From positions 1 to 64,000 of the forward strand of contig PALN01000084.1 in NCBI GenBank assembly GCA_002706405.1: a DNA stretch of 64,000 bases. Reading direction: 5' to 3'. Of the stretch, positions 52,401 to 61,646 are shown piece by piece. Made by a program: the position numbers and the translations under genes. Under the pieces are notes generated by a model. It did not search any database, was not told where the DNA came from, and saw nothing but the letters and a program-made list of their open reading frames with translations. The stretch is from Rhodospirillaceae bacterium (GTDB lineage: Bacteria > Pseudomonadota > Alphaproteobacteria > Rhodospirillales > Casp-alpha2). Each line of letters starts with the position of its first letter. Position 1 is the stretch's first letter.

Positions 52401-53720
52401 ATGCGATTACCGCAGATCATGATTTTCTCCATCGGATTCCGCTCCGCCCCATCCCGCTTGGTCGCTCGGCTTGCCGTCGTCCTATTACTGGCCGTTTTCG
52501 CCGGCATTCCGGCGCCGGCCCAGGCCCAGCGCATGGGAATTGTGGCGACCGTGAACAGCGCGCCGATCTCCGAGTATGACCTCCATGCGCGCCTGAAATT
52601 CGTCATCGCGCTGTCCGGGCTGCCGGCCAACCGTGAAACCGCGTTGGAATTGGCGCCCAAAATCGTCGACACCCTGATCGACGAAGAATTGAAACGCCAG
52701 GAAGCGAAGACCCTTGGCATCGACATTCCCGAAAAAGCCATCGAAGCCGCCGTTCGAAGGTTTGAAAAGTCCCGCAGCATGCCCGCGAACGGCATGCTTG
52801 ACCTTCTGGAACGCCTGAGCCTGTCCAAGGAGGTCTTATACCAGCAGATTCGCGCGGATCTGGCGTGGAACGAGGCCCTGCGCTTCCGGTTCCGGGCCCT
52901 GACCCAAATTTCCGATGAAGAGGTCGACGAGGAAATCGCCCGCCTGGATGCGGAAAAAGGGAAGCCCGTCGCCCTGCTGTCGGAAATCTTCCTGCCCGTG
53001 GACGCGCAACCCAAGGACGAAGAGACGCGGAAGGTCGCCGAGAGAATTCTGGGCGAACTGAAAAGCGGCACCCCGTTCCAGGCCATGGCTACGACTTTTT
53101 CTCAAAGCCCCACTGCCGCCGTCGGCGGTGACCTGGGCTGGGTGTCCCTGAATTCGCTGGCCCCGGAAGTCTCCCGCGCCCTTGCCGCAGTGAAGATCGG
53201 GGAGTTTTCCCCTCCAATCCGCACGGCCGCCGGCTGGGCGGTCTATTGGCTGCGTGATCAGCGCGTGTCCCAGGGTGCCTCCGGACCCGACGTCGATCCC
53301 AACATCGTGCTCCAGCAATTGACGATTCCGATCTCGGAAACCGGTCCGGCCAGCGAAGTAGAGGCAAAGCGCGACCTTGCGAAACGCCTGCGCCTGCGCG
53401 CCGACAATTGCGCCACCGTCGCCGCAATTCCGAAGACCGTGGCTGGCGGGTTGACGTCGGATACTCTGCGCGTCCGCTCCAGCCAGCTGTCACCCCTTGT
53501 GCGCGACGCCATCAAGGACCTGCCCGACGGCAAACCCAGCGAAATCATCAAGGTCCCGGGTGCATTCATGCTGTTCATGGTCTGCGAACGCGTTTCGGAG
53601 AATGCCAAGGATCAGCTGCGGACACAGGTGCGGAACCGCCTGGTCAACGACCGCCTCGACCTGGCGGCGCGGCAGTTCCTGCGCGACCTTCGACGAAACG
53701 CCTTCATCGAACGGCGATAG
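52401..53720 (+). CDS. surA: Periplasmic chaperone / peptidyl-prolyl isomerase SurA
   Basis: A 439-residue exported protein: signal LAVVLLLAVFAGIPAPAQAQ, then the SurA N-terminal helical domain (VATVNSAPISEYDLHARLKF), a parvulin domain (about 195-300: FSQSPTAAVGGDLGWVSLNS, IRTAAGWAVYWL), a second weak parvulin-like domain and a C-terminal helix. It guides outer-membrane barrels such as LptD. The ATG touches the lptD stop, with no gap, so the two are coupled. Confidence 0.94.
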   Translation: MRLPQIMIFSIGFRSAPSRLVARLAVVLLLAVFAGIPAPAQAQRMGIVATVNSAPISEYDLHARLKFVIALSGLPANRETALELAPKIVDTLIDEELKRQEAKTLGIDIPEKAIEAAVRRFEKSRSMPANGMLDLLERLSLSKEVLYQQIRADLAWNEALRFRFRALTQISDEEVDEEIARLDAEKGKPVALLSEIFLPVDAQPKDEETRKVAERILGELKSGTPFQAMATTFSQSPTAAVGGDLGWVSLNSLAPEVSRALAAVKIGEFSPPIRTAAGWAVYWLRDQRVSQGASGPDVDPNIVLQQLTIPISETGPASEVEAKRDLAKRLRLRADNCATVAAIPKTVAGGLTSDTLRVRSSQLSPLVRDAIKDLPDGKPSEIIKVPGAFMLFMVCERVSENAKDQLRTQVRNRLVNDRLDLAARQFLRDLRRNAFIERR

Positions 53721-53722
53721 AC

Positions 53723-54742
53723 GTGACCGCGACCGCCGTAACCGGCCCCCGACCGCTTGCTCTGACCATGGGTGAGCCCGCCGGAGTGGGTGGTGAGTTG
53801 ACCCTCCAGGCCTGGGCTTCGGCCCGCGAGCGCACCGGCGTCTTTTTCGCGATCGATGATCCGGACCGCCTGCGGGCTCTTGCCGATCATCTTAAAATCG
53901 ATGCTCCGATCGCAGAAATCACCGAACCCGGCCAAGCCGGCGACCAGTTTGACCGTGCCCTGCCCGTCTTGGCGGAACGCCTGTCGGCTCCCGTCACACC
54001 GGGCAAGCCCGACCCCGCCAACGCGGCCGCGGTGACCCAAGCGATCGCGCGGGCCGTGCACTTGGCATTGGATGGCACCGCTGCCGGAGTCGTCACCAAC
54101 CCGATCCAGAAATCCGTGCTCTATGCCGCCGGCTTCAAGCATCCGGGGCATACGGAATACATCGCCGAACTCTGCGGCGGGAACGAGCCCGTAATGATGC
54201 TGGCCTGTGATGCGCTGCGGGCCGTGCCGGTAACCGTTCACGTCAGCCTGCGCGATGCCATCGCCAGCCTTGACGTTGCAACCATCATCGCCAAGGGCCG
54301 CATCACGGCGGCGGCGCTCAAACGTGATTTCGGCATCAACAAGCCGCGCCTCGCCATCGCCGGATTGAACCCCCATGGCGGTGAAGACGGGGCGCTCGGC
54401 ACCGAAGACCGCGACATCGTCGCCCCGGCCGTGGCGGCCCTGCGTGCCGAAGGCATCGACGCCTGGGGACCGGCGCCGCCGGACACCCTGTTCAGCCCGC
54501 GCGCGCGCCAGGGCTATGACGCTGCCCTCTGCATGTACCATGATCAGGCGCTGATCCCGGTCAAGGCCCTGGATTTCGATGGCGGCGTCAACATCACGCT
54601 CGGCTTGCCCATCGTCCGCACCTCGCCGGACCACGGCACGGCCCTGGACATCGCGGGCACCGGCAAGGCCAGCCCGCAGAGCCTTGTCGCGGCCATGGTC
54701 GCAGCCCGCCAGATCGCCGCCAATCGGGCCCGGGGCGGCTGA
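53723..54742 (+). CDS. pdxA: 4-hydroxythreonine-4-phosphate dehydrogenase
   Basis: Oxidises 4-phosphohydroxy-L-threonine with NAD in the DXP-dependent pyridoxal phosphate route. Motifs: LALTMGEPAGVGGELTLQAW at the start; metal/substrate parts GFKHPGHTEYIAELCGG and MYHDQALIPVKALDFDGGVN; RTSPDHGTALDIAGTGKA near the end. The GTG at 53723, 2 bases after the surA stop, is the start (339 residues); the longer frame from 53408 lies within surA. It is followed by rsmA after 7 bases. Confidence 0.95.
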   Translation: MTATAVTGPRPLALTMGEPAGVGGELTLQAWASARERTGVFFAIDDPDRLRALADHLKIDAPIAEITEPGQAGDQFDRALPVLAERLSAPVTPGKPDPANAAAVTQAIARAVHLALDGTAAGVVTNPIQKSVLYAAGFKHPGHTEYIAELCGGNEPVMMLACDALRAVPVTVHVSLRDAIASLDVATIIAKGRITAAALKRDFGINKPRLAIAGLNPHGGEDGALGTEDRDIVAPAVAALRAEGIDAWGPAPPDTLFSPRARQGYDAALCMYHDQALIPVKALDFDGGVNITLGLPIVRTSPDHGTALDIAGTGKASPQSLVAAMVAARQIAANRARGG

Positions 54743-54749
54743 GCGGCCC

Positions 54750-55589
54750 ATGGGCGCCCCGCCAAACACCCCGCCCCCCTTGCCGCCCCTGCGCGACGTC
54801 ATTCGTGATTTCGGCTTGGGCGCGCGCAAATCGCTCGGCCAGCATTTCCTGTTGGACAGCAACCTGACCGGACGCATCGCCCGCGCCGCCGGGGCGCTTG
54901 ACGGCGTCAACGTGATCGAGATCGGCCCGGGGCCCGGCGGCCTAACCCGGGCCTTGCTGGATACCGATGCCGACGCCGTCTGGGCCGTGGAAAAGGACCG
55001 GCGCTGTGTCGCCGCCCTGCAGGCCCTGCAAGACGCCTATCCGGGCCGCCTGCATATCCTGGAGGCCGATGCCCTGGAACAGGACCTGGCGGCCCTGACA
55101 CCCGCCCCCCGGGCCATCGTCGCCAATCTGCCGTACAACGTCTCGACCGTGCTGCTGCTGCAATGGCTGCGCCAGGCGGATCAGTTCACCCGCATGGTCC
55201 TGATGTTCCAAAAAGAGGTCGCCGATCGGCTGACCGCCGCCTCAGGCAGCAAGGCTTACGGACGGCTTTCGGTCGTCACCCAGTGGCGGGCACAGGTCCG
55301 CCCGCTGTTCAACGTCGCCAAGGAGGCCTTCACGCCACCGCCCAAGGTTGCCTCGACCGTGGTCGAAGTGATCCCGCGCGCCGAACCCCTGGCCCCCGCC
55401 AAAATGACGGACCTGGAAAAGGTGACGCAAGCGGCCTTCGGTCAACGCCGCAAGATGCTGCGCTCCAGCCTGAAGGGCATCGGTCTTGATCCGGCCCAGG
55501 CGGGCATCAGCCCCGAAGCCCGGGCGGAAGATCTCTCAGTTGAGGAATTCTGCGCGTTGGCGCGGCAGTTGGCGGCGCAGACCGCCTAG
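54750..55589 (+). CDS. rsmA: 16S rRNA (adenine1518-N6/adenine1519-N6)-dimethyltransferase
   Basis: KsgA/RsmA dimethylates two adjacent adenines in helix 45 of 16S rRNA using S-adenosylmethionine. Of 279 residues, the N-terminal part has ARKSLGQHFLLDSN, EIGPGPGGLTRALL (SAM loop) and the catalytic NLPYNVST. The C-terminal helical part has FGQRRKMLRSSLKG. The ATG at 54750 is the family start; an upstream extension overlaps pdxA. Its stop shares bases with the convergent gmk stop (CTAG). Confidence 0.96.
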   Translation: MGAPPNTPPPLPPLRDVIRDFGLGARKSLGQHFLLDSNLTGRIARAAGALDGVNVIEIGPGPGGLTRALLDTDADAVWAVEKDRRCVAALQALQDAYPGRLHILEADALEQDLAALTPAPRAIVANLPYNVSTVLLLQWLRQADQFTRMVLMFQKEVADRLTAASGSKAYGRLSVVTQWRAQVRPLFNVAKEAFTPPPKVASTVVEVIPRAEPLAPAKMTDLEKVTQAAFGQRRKMLRSSLKGIGLDPAQAGISPEARAEDLSVEEFCALARQLAAQTA

Positions 55590-56218
55590 CCTTCGACACC
55601 CATCCCGCGCACGAAATCGACCAGACCGGTCTGGCGTTCCTGGTTCAGGCGCTCGGCCTTGAGGATCGCCTTGACGCTGTCGACGCTGGCATCCAGGTCG
55701 TCATTGACGACGATGTAGTCGTATTCGGCGTAGTGGCTCATTTCCGACTTGGCCCGCGCCATGCGTCCGGCGACGACCTCATCCGAATCCTGGCCCCGCC
55801 CTTTCAGGCGACGCTCCAGTTCGTCGATCGACGGCGGCAGGATGAACACGCTGACCAGATGCTCCCGCGCACTTTCACGCAGCTTGCGGGTGCCCTGCCA
55901 GTCGACGTCGAACAGCACGTCCTGGCCCCGGTCCAGGGCATCCCACACGGGCTTCTTCGGCGTGCCGTAGGAATTGTCGAACACCGTGGCGTGTTCCAGG
56001 AATTCGCCGTTCTTGACCATCTCGGCGAAGGTGTCCGGATCGTAGAAGTAATAATCCTTGCCATCGATCTCGCCGGGACGCGGCGGGCGGGTGGTCGCCG
56101 ACACCGACATGACGATGTCGTCGTCTTCCGCCAACAGGCGGCGGGAAATACTGGTCTTGCCGGCACCCGACGGCGACGACAGCACCAGCATCATGCCTCT
56201 GCGTGAAATTTCCACCAT
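55586..56218 (-). CDS. gmk: Guanylate kinase
   Basis: Phosphorylates GMP to GDP. The 210-residue length is standard. The P-loop is VLSSPSGAGKTSISRRL; GMP-site parts are SVSATTRPPRPGEIDGKDYY and EHATVFDNSYGTPK; FDVDWQGTRKL and RLKGRGQDSDE follow. It lies 19 bases after yicC on the same strand, a very common pairing. Confidence 0.97.
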   Translation of the reverse strand: MVEISRRGMMLVLSSPSGAGKTSISRRLLAEDDDIVMSVSATTRPPRPGEIDGKDYYFYDPDTFAEMVKNGEFLEHATVFDNSYGTPKKPVWDALDRGQDVLFDVDWQGTRKLRESAREHLVSVFILPPSIDELERRLKGRGQDSDEVVAGRMARAKSEMSHYAEYDYIVVNDDLDASVDSVKAILKAERLNQERQTGLVDFVRGMGVEG

Positions 56219-56237
56219 GGTGCCGTCCCTATCCGTT

Positions 56238-57131
56238 CTATTCGATATTCTGGACCTGCTCGCGAAGCTGGTCGATCACGGTTTTCAGGTCGAGCCCCAG
56301 GGTTGTCAGATCCGTATCCGGCGACTTGGAGCACAGCGTATTGGCTTCGCGGTTGAACTCCTGGCACAGGAAATCCAGGCGCCGGCCCACGGGGCCTTCG
56401 GACTTGGCGAGCAGTTCACGGGCCGCCTGGGTATGGGCGGCGAGACGGTCCAACTCCTCACGAATATCGGCCTTGGTCATCAGCATGGCCGCTTCCTGGG
56501 CCAGGCGTTCTTCGGGCATCGCCGCGTTGTCGGCAACCAGGCGCTGGATCTGATCATTCAGGCGCTGGCGGATGGCGTCGGGCTGGGCGCCCGCGACCTG
56601 GCCCGCGCGGGCCGTCAGCTCGGCGACCTGATCGATTTGCGCCGACAGCACGGCAAGCAAGCGCGCCCCTTCTTCGTCACGCATGGCCGCCAGACCTTTG
56701 AGCGCCTTGCCCAGGTCGGCCATCATGGCTTTGGAGATGGCCTCGAAATCATCCTCGGCCATCATTTCGTCGACGGGCTCGATCACGCCGCGCAGACCCA
56801 GAATACCGTCGAGAGACGGCGGACGGGCATCCGGCACCTCTTCCTTCAGGCGTGCCATGCGGGCGGTCACCTGGGCAAGGAAATCGTCGTTGATGCGGTA
56901 GGCGCCGCCGCCCGTCTCCCGCCGGGTCGACAGATTGACCGACACGCTGCCGCGCTTGAATATCGCGTTGACCTTGGCGCGGACCAGCGGGTCCAGGGCC
57001 TCGAACCCCGGTGGCGGGCGGAACCGCAGGTCCAGGCCCTTGGAATTGACGCTGCGCACTTCCCAGACCCAGGCGAGGTCGTCCAGGCTGCCTTCGGCGC
57101 GGGCGAACCCGGTCATTGAACTGATGGCCAC
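56238..57131 (-). CDS. yicC: YicC/YloC family endoribonuclease
   Basis: A 297-residue protein starting AISSMTGFARAEGSLDDLAW, the family hallmark, with EVRSVNSKGLDLRFRPP following. The C-terminal DUF1732 part ends LDFLCQEFNREANTLCSKS then LKTVIDQLREQVQNIE. E. coli YicC is reported to be an endoribonuclease taking part in RNA turnover. A GTG at 57131 with AAAGGA upstream is preferred over the ATG at 57152, which would add seven residues. It precedes gmk. Confidence 0.94.
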   Translation of the reverse strand: MAISSMTGFARAEGSLDDLAWVWEVRSVNSKGLDLRFRPPPGFEALDPLVRAKVNAIFKRGSVSVNLSTRRETGGGAYRINDDFLAQVTARMARLKEEVPDARPPSLDGILGLRGVIEPVDEMMAEDDFEAISKAMMADLGKALKGLAAMRDEEGARLLAVLSAQIDQVAELTARAGQVAGAQPDAIRQRLNDQIQRLVADNAAMPEERLAQEAAMLMTKADIREELDRLAAHTQAARELLAKSEGPVGRRLDFLCQEFNREANTLCSKSPDTDLTTLGLDLKTVIDQLREQVQNIE

Positions 57132-57249
57132 ACTGCGATCCTTTTCCCGCATTGCCCCAAGGGCGGTGCGATCCTTATACCCAGGCGATCCGCCGCCAAC
57201 AAGCGGCCCGGGCTTCCCATGGCCCCCGCCTGCGCCCTATAACCGGGGC

Positions 57250-58023
57250 ATGAGCCTCAGCCATCCGAAATCCGTTCTGATTACCGGCGGGTCCAGCGGC
57301 CTCGGCCGTGCCCTCGCCCTGGCCTTTGCCGGGCACGGCACGACGATCCATCTGTCCGGCCGCGATGCCGCGCGGGTCGAAGCCGTGGCCGAGGAATGCC
57401 GCACGCGCGGCGCCGACGCCCTGGGCCGGGTTATCGATGTTACCGATGCCGAGGCGATGGCAGCCTGGATCACCGAGGCTGACGACAAAACGCCCCTCGA
57501 TCTGGTCATCGCCAACGCCGGCATCACCAATTCGACCTCGGGCGTGCCGGAAGGGCCCGAACGCACGCGGCGCATCCTGGCGGTCAACGTGGACGGCGTG
57601 GTCAACACGGTTCTGCCGTCCTTGGCCGCCATGGACGCGCGCGACCGGGGCCAGATCGCCCTCATCGCTTCCATCGCCGGGTTCCGGGGCCTGCCCACGT
57701 CCTCCGCCTATTCCGCGTCCAAGGCCATGGTCAAAACCTGGGGCGAAGGGCTACGGGGCGAGCGCCTGAAGACCGGCGTGCGCGTCAACGTGGTCTGCCC
57801 CGGCTGGGTCGAAAGCCGCATCACCGACGCCAACACCTTCGACATGCCGCTCCTGATGGCGGCGGACAAGGCGGCAGCCATCATCCGCCGGGGCCTCGCC
57901 CGCGACGATGCCCGCATCGTCTTTCCCTGGCAAATGCATCTGGCGGTCTGGCTGCTGGCGGCCCTGCCGCCCGCCTGGACCGATCCGGTCCTCAACCGCA
58001 AGCTTTCGGGGCGGAAGTGGTAG
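57250..58023 (+). CDS. SDR-family NAD(P)-dependent oxidoreductase
   Basis: A 257-residue classical SDR. The cofactor loop is ITGGSSGLGRALALAF, VIANAG follows, and the catalytic set is complete: Ser in ALIASIAGFRG and the YSASK motif in SSAYSASKAMVKTWGEGL. The C-terminus has a hydrophobic segment (MHLAVWLLAALPPAW) that may touch a membrane. The frame is open upstream to 56935, but that overlaps yicC; the ATG at 57250 is used. It is one of two SDR genes set between yicC and mltG on the opposite strand. Confidence 0.9.
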   Translation: MSLSHPKSVLITGGSSGLGRALALAFAGHGTTIHLSGRDAARVEAVAEECRTRGADALGRVIDVTDAEAMAAWITEADDKTPLDLVIANAGITNSTSGVPEGPERTRRILAVNVDGVVNTVLPSLAAMDARDRGQIALIASIAGFRGLPTSSAYSASKAMVKTWGEGLRGERLKTGVRVNVVCPGWVESRITDANTFDMPLLMAADKAAAIIRRGLARDDARIVFPWQMHLAVWLLAALPPAWTDPVLNRKLSGRKW

Positions 58024-58114
58024 GCAGCTCCCACCTCTAACCGCCACTTGACCGCCCTCCTCCCGTGCCGTTCAGTGCAACGAGACACCACATCCTGTTC
58101 GGGGAGAACCTTCC

Positions 58115-58879
58115 ATGGATCTACAGATCTCGGGCAAGCGCGCCCTGGTCACCGGCGGCAGTAAGGGAATCGGCAAGGCCGTGGCCGAGGTTCTGGCGGC
58201 GGAGGGCTGCGACCTTGTGCTGGTTGCCCGCGACGCCGCCGCCCTTGCGGAAACAGCTCGCACGATCCGCACCAAGAACCAGGTGGCCGTCGAAACCATT
58301 GCCGCCGACCTGTCCAACGACGCCGCCGTCGCATCCGTTGCCCGGCAGGTCGGTGCCGTCGACATCCTGGTCAACAACGCGGGCGCAATTCCGCCGGGCA
58401 CCCTGGCAGACGTCGACGACACGACCTGGCGCAAGGCCTGGGATTTGAAGGTCTATGGCTTCATTTCCATGTGCCGGGAAATCTATCCCGCCATGGCGGC
58501 GCGAAAATCGGGCGTTATCATCAACATCATCGGCGCCGCGGGCGAACGCCATCCATCCGCCTATATCGCGGGATCAGCCGGCAACGCAGCCCTCATGGGC
58601 TTCACCAAGGCATTGGCCCACGGGGCCCACGCCGACGGCATCCGCGTGGTCGGCATCAACCCGGGCGCGATCCTGACAGAACGCGCCATCATGCTGGCCC
58701 GCACCAAGGCCGAGGCGCAATGGGGCGACGCGGAGCGCTGGCCGGACCTGCACAAGTCCCTGCCCTTCGGCCGCGCCGGGCGGCCGGAAGAAGTCGCCCA
58801 TACGGTCGCCTTCTTCGCCAGCCCACTGTCGAGCTATACCTCGGGCACGATCCTGACGATCGACGGCGGCAAGGAATAG
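58115..58879 (+). CDS. SDR-family protein with altered YxxxK motif
   Basis: A 254-residue SDR-fold protein starting MDLQISGKRALVTGGSKGIG, with NNAGAIPPGTLADV in the middle and the C-terminal GTILTIDGGKE usual for SDRs. The expected active-site YxxxK is replaced by YIAGSAGN, with Ser in place of the catalytic lysine. Related SDRs with YIAGSAGNAAL are known in databases under general oxidoreductase names. It may still bind a nucleotide cofactor. It follows the other SDR gene by 91 bases and converges with mltG over 6 bases. Confidence 0.85.
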   Translation: MDLQISGKRALVTGGSKGIGKAVAEVLAAEGCDLVLVARDAAALAETARTIRTKNQVAVETIAADLSNDAAVASVARQVGAVDILVNNAGAIPPGTLADVDDTTWRKAWDLKVYGFISMCREIYPAMAARKSGVIINIIGAAGERHPSAYIAGSAGNAALMGFTKALAHGAHADGIRVVGINPGAILTERAIMLARTKAEAQWGDAERWPDLHKSLPFGRAGRPEEVAHTVAFFASPLSSYTSGTILTIDGGKE

Positions 58880-58885
58880 CCGACC

Positions 58886-59869
58886 CTATTTCCCGTTGCG
58901 CTGAATCTTGCGCCACTTGGCGACGTTGCGGTTGTGCTCCGCGAGCGTTCTCGCAAAGGCGTGGCCACCCGTGCCATCGGCGACGAAGTAAAGATCCTTG
59001 GTCGCTTCCGGATGCAGCACCGCCGTGATCGCCGCCAAACCCGGATTGGCGATTGGGGTCGGCGGCAAGCCGGCGACGGCGTAGGTGTTCCAAGGCGTGG
59101 GGGTGTCCAGGTCGGCGCGGGTCAGCTCGCGCCCCAAGGGCGCCTTGCCCTCGGTAATGCCGTAGATCACCGTCGGATCGGATTGCAGCTTCATGCCGCG
59201 CTTCAACCGGTTGAGGAACACGCCCGCAACCCGCGCGCGTTCCGCCTTAACGCCCGTTTCCTTTTCGACGATGGAGGCCAGGACCAAGGCTTCCTCCGGG
59301 CTGTTCAGGGGCAGGTCCGCGTCCCGCCCGGCCCAGGCCTTGGCCAGGGCCGCCTCCATGGCCTGTTCCATGCGGCGCACGGCCTGCACCTTGGTGTCGT
59401 AGTAGGCGTAATGATAGGTCTCGGGCAGCAGACGACCCTCGTCCGGCGGCGCCGGTAGCGGGCCCATGAGGCCTTCCGCCTGGGCGACGATCTCAAGGGC
59501 CTCCGTCACGGTCAGCCCTTCGGGAATGGTGAACGTGCGGACCACCGTCTCGCCCCTGGTCAGCACGTCGAGCACGCCGGTCATGCTGGCCCGAGCGGGA
59601 ATGCGAAATTCGCCCGATTTCAAGGCACGGTCCGCCCCGGCCAGGCGGCCGGCGAGACGGAACAGCATGTCCGAGCGCACAATGCCGCGTTGAACAAGGC
59701 TCTTGGCAATGGCCTGGATATGGCTGCCCGGCGGAATCAGGACGACTTCGTCCGTCGCATGCGGCCCGTCCCGAGAAATCTGTTTGGACAGCCACAGCCA
59801 GCCGCCGCCCGCCGCCACGGCGGTGAGCAGGCAAAGAACCAGAACGGCGCGGAAAAGTCTGCGGGTCAT
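58886..59869 (-). CDS. mltG: Endolytic murein transglycosylase MltG
   Basis: A 327-residue YceG-like protein: one N-terminal membrane anchor (LFRAVLVLCLLTAVAAGGGW), a LysM-like part (LIPPGSHIQAIAKSLVQRGI) and the catalytic domain with the active-site glutamate in ASIVEKETGVKAERARVAG, then NRLKRGMKLQSDPTVIYG. It cuts new glycan strands in the periplasm. It lies 14 bases downstream of fabF in the fabF-mltG order usual for this group of bacteria. Confidence 0.95.
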   Translation of the reverse strand: MTRRLFRAVLVLCLLTAVAAGGGWLWLSKQISRDGPHATDEVVLIPPGSHIQAIAKSLVQRGIVRSDMLFRLAGRLAGADRALKSGEFRIPARASMTGVLDVLTRGETVVRTFTIPEGLTVTEALEIVAQAEGLMGPLPAPPDEGRLLPETYHYAYYDTKVQAVRRMEQAMEAALAKAWAGRDADLPLNSPEEALVLASIVEKETGVKAERARVAGVFLNRLKRGMKLQSDPTVIYGITEGKAPLGRELTRADLDTPTPWNTYAVAGLPPTPIANPGLAAITAVLHPEATKDLYFVADGTGGHAFARTLAEHNRNVAKWRKIQRNGK

Positions 59870-59883
59870 ACCGCGACTTTAAA

Positions 59884-61149
59884 TCAGTCGTAGGCCTTGA
59901 ACACCAAAGAAGCGTTCGTGCCGCCGAAGCCGAAGGAGTTGGACAGCGCCGCGCGAACCTTGCGTTCCTTGGGCTGGTGCGGCACCAGATCGACGCCCAG
60001 ACAGGCCTCGGACGGGTTGTCCAGGTTCAAGGTCGGCGGTACCACGCCGTTGTTCATGGCGAGGATCGAATAGATCGCCTCGACCGCACCGGCCGCGCCC
60101 AACAGATGGCCGACGGCGGATTTGGTCGACGACATGGAAACCCCGTCGATCGCATTGCCGAACACGCGCTTGATGGCGCCCAACTCGATCTCGTCACCCA
60201 GCGGCGTCGAGGTTCCGTGGGCGTTCACGTAATCGATGTCTTCCGGGTTCATGCCGGCCCGTTTCAGGGCCGCCTGCATGCAACGGAAGGCACCGTCGCC
60301 GTCCGCCGCCGGGGCCGTGATGTGATGGGCATCGCCCGACATCCCGTAACCGATGATTTCGGCGTAAATCTTGGCACCGCGCTTCTTGGCGTGCTCCAGT
60401 TCCTCAAGCACCACCACGCCGGCGCCGTCACCCATGACGAAGCCGTCCCGGTCCTTGTCCCAAGGGCGGGACGCCTTTTCCGGCGTATCGTTGAAGCCGG
60501 TGGAAAGGGCCCGCGCCGCACAGAAGCCGGCAACGCCGAGCGGGCAGATCGCCGCCTCGGCCCCGCCGGCAACCATCACATCGGCGTCTTCCCACATGAT
60601 GATGCGGGCCGCGTCGCCGATGGCATGGGCACCTGTCGAACAGGCCGTCACGACGGCATGATTAGGGCCTTTGAAACCGTAGCGAATCGACAAATGCCCG
60701 GACACGAGATTGATCAGGCTTGCCGGAATGAAAAACGGGCTGAGACGCCGGGCCCGGCCTTCGTGCACGGTAATCGCACCACCGGCGATTTCCGGCAGGC
60801 CACCGATGCCTGAGCCGATCAGAACGCCGGTCTTCCAGCGGTCCTCATCGGCGTCCGGCTTCCAGCCCGAATCCTCGACCGCCTGAATGGCCGCGGCCAT
60901 GCCGTAGATGATGAACGTATCCATCCGGCGCTGGTCTTTGCTCGGCACCCAGGCTTCGGCATCAAACGTGCCGTCGGTGCCGTCGCCGACGGGCACGGTG
61001 CCGCCGATCTTGGCCGGCAGATCGTATTCGTCAAAGCCTTCGAGCTTGCGAATACCCGATTGCCCCGCCAGCAGGCGCGACCAGTTGTGGTCGACCCCTG
61101 TGCCGAGGGAATTGACGATACCCAGTCCGGTAACGACGACACGTCTCAT
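59884..61149 (-). CDS. fabF: 3-oxoacyl-ACP synthase II
   Basis: A 421-residue thiolase-fold condensing enzyme that extends acyl-ACP with malonyl-ACP. The start RRVVVTGLGIVNSLGTGVDH is typical. The catalytic cysteine is in VVTACSTGAHAIGDA, and the two histidines are in VNAHGTSTPLGDEIE and STKSAVGHLLGAAGAVE. The C-terminal NSFGFGGTNASLVF is complete. It follows acpP by 79 bases and is followed by mltG. Confidence 0.97.
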   Translation of the reverse strand: MRRVVVTGLGIVNSLGTGVDHNWSRLLAGQSGIRKLEGFDEYDLPAKIGGTVPVGDGTDGTFDAEAWVPSKDQRRMDTFIIYGMAAAIQAVEDSGWKPDADEDRWKTGVLIGSGIGGLPEIAGGAITVHEGRARRLSPFFIPASLINLVSGHLSIRYGFKGPNHAVVTACSTGAHAIGDAARIIMWEDADVMVAGGAEAAICPLGVAGFCAARALSTGFNDTPEKASRPWDKDRDGFVMGDGAGVVVLEELEHAKKRGAKIYAEIIGYGMSGDAHHITAPAADGDGAFRCMQAALKRAGMNPEDIDYVNAHGTSTPLGDEIELGAIKRVFGNAIDGVSMSSTKSAVGHLLGAAGAVEAIYSILAMNNGVVPPTLNLDNPSEACLGVDLVPHQPKERKVRAALSNSFGFGGTNASLVFKAYD

Positions 61150-61228
61150 GTGCGCTTATCTCATCAGGCCGCACGAACGCCCGGACCCCCGAAGGGGGCG
61201 GGCGCAAGTGGGACGAAATCGAGCAGGA

Positions 61229-61462
61229 TTACTGCTGCGATTCGATGAAGGTGACGGCGTCCTTAATGGTCAGGATCTTCTCGGCGGCGTCATCGGGAAT
61301 TTCGATGCCGAACTCTTCCTCGAATGCCATGACCAGCTCCACCGTGTCGAGGCTGTCCGCGCCCAGATCGTCGATAAAGCTCGCGTTTTCAACAACTTTG
61401 GCTTCATCCACACCGAGGTGGTCGTGGACGATCTTCTTTACGCGTTCAGCAACATCACTCAT
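61229..61462 (-). CDS. acpP: Acyl carrier protein
   Basis: A 77-residue acidic carrier. Ser37 in [20 protein letters not shown] takes the phosphopantetheine arm. The sequence begins [34 protein letters not shown] before the ATG. It lies between fabG and fabF as in most bacteria. A 184-base gap to fabG holds a perfect GGTCC/GGACC palindrome, so it may have its own promoter. Confidence 0.98.
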   Translation of the reverse strand: MSDVAERVKKIVHDHLGVDEAKVVENASFIDDLGADSLDTVELVMAFEEEFGIEIPDDAAEKILTIKDAVTFIESQQ

Positions 61463-61542
61463 ATCGATTCCCCTGTTGATTCCCCATTGTATAGATCAGG
61501 AAATAAAGGTTGAAATTCTGACGGTGGCGGCGGGATTTAGGG

Positions 61543-61553
61543 GGTCCCGGACC
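61543..61553. promoter_or_regulatory. Palindrome upstream of acpP
   Basis: GGTCC-C-GGACC is a perfect 11-base palindrome about 80 bases before the acpP start, in the gap between fabG and acpP. It could be a protein-binding site for control of acpP-fabF or a small hairpin; no regulator can be named. Confidence 0.35.
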
Positions 61554-61646
61554 AAGTTCGCCCGCTTCCTATCACATATCGAACGCGTTTGACCAGCCAC
61601 CTCTACATACCATTGTTCACACCCTCTTGAGGGTTGGAATTCAGGC

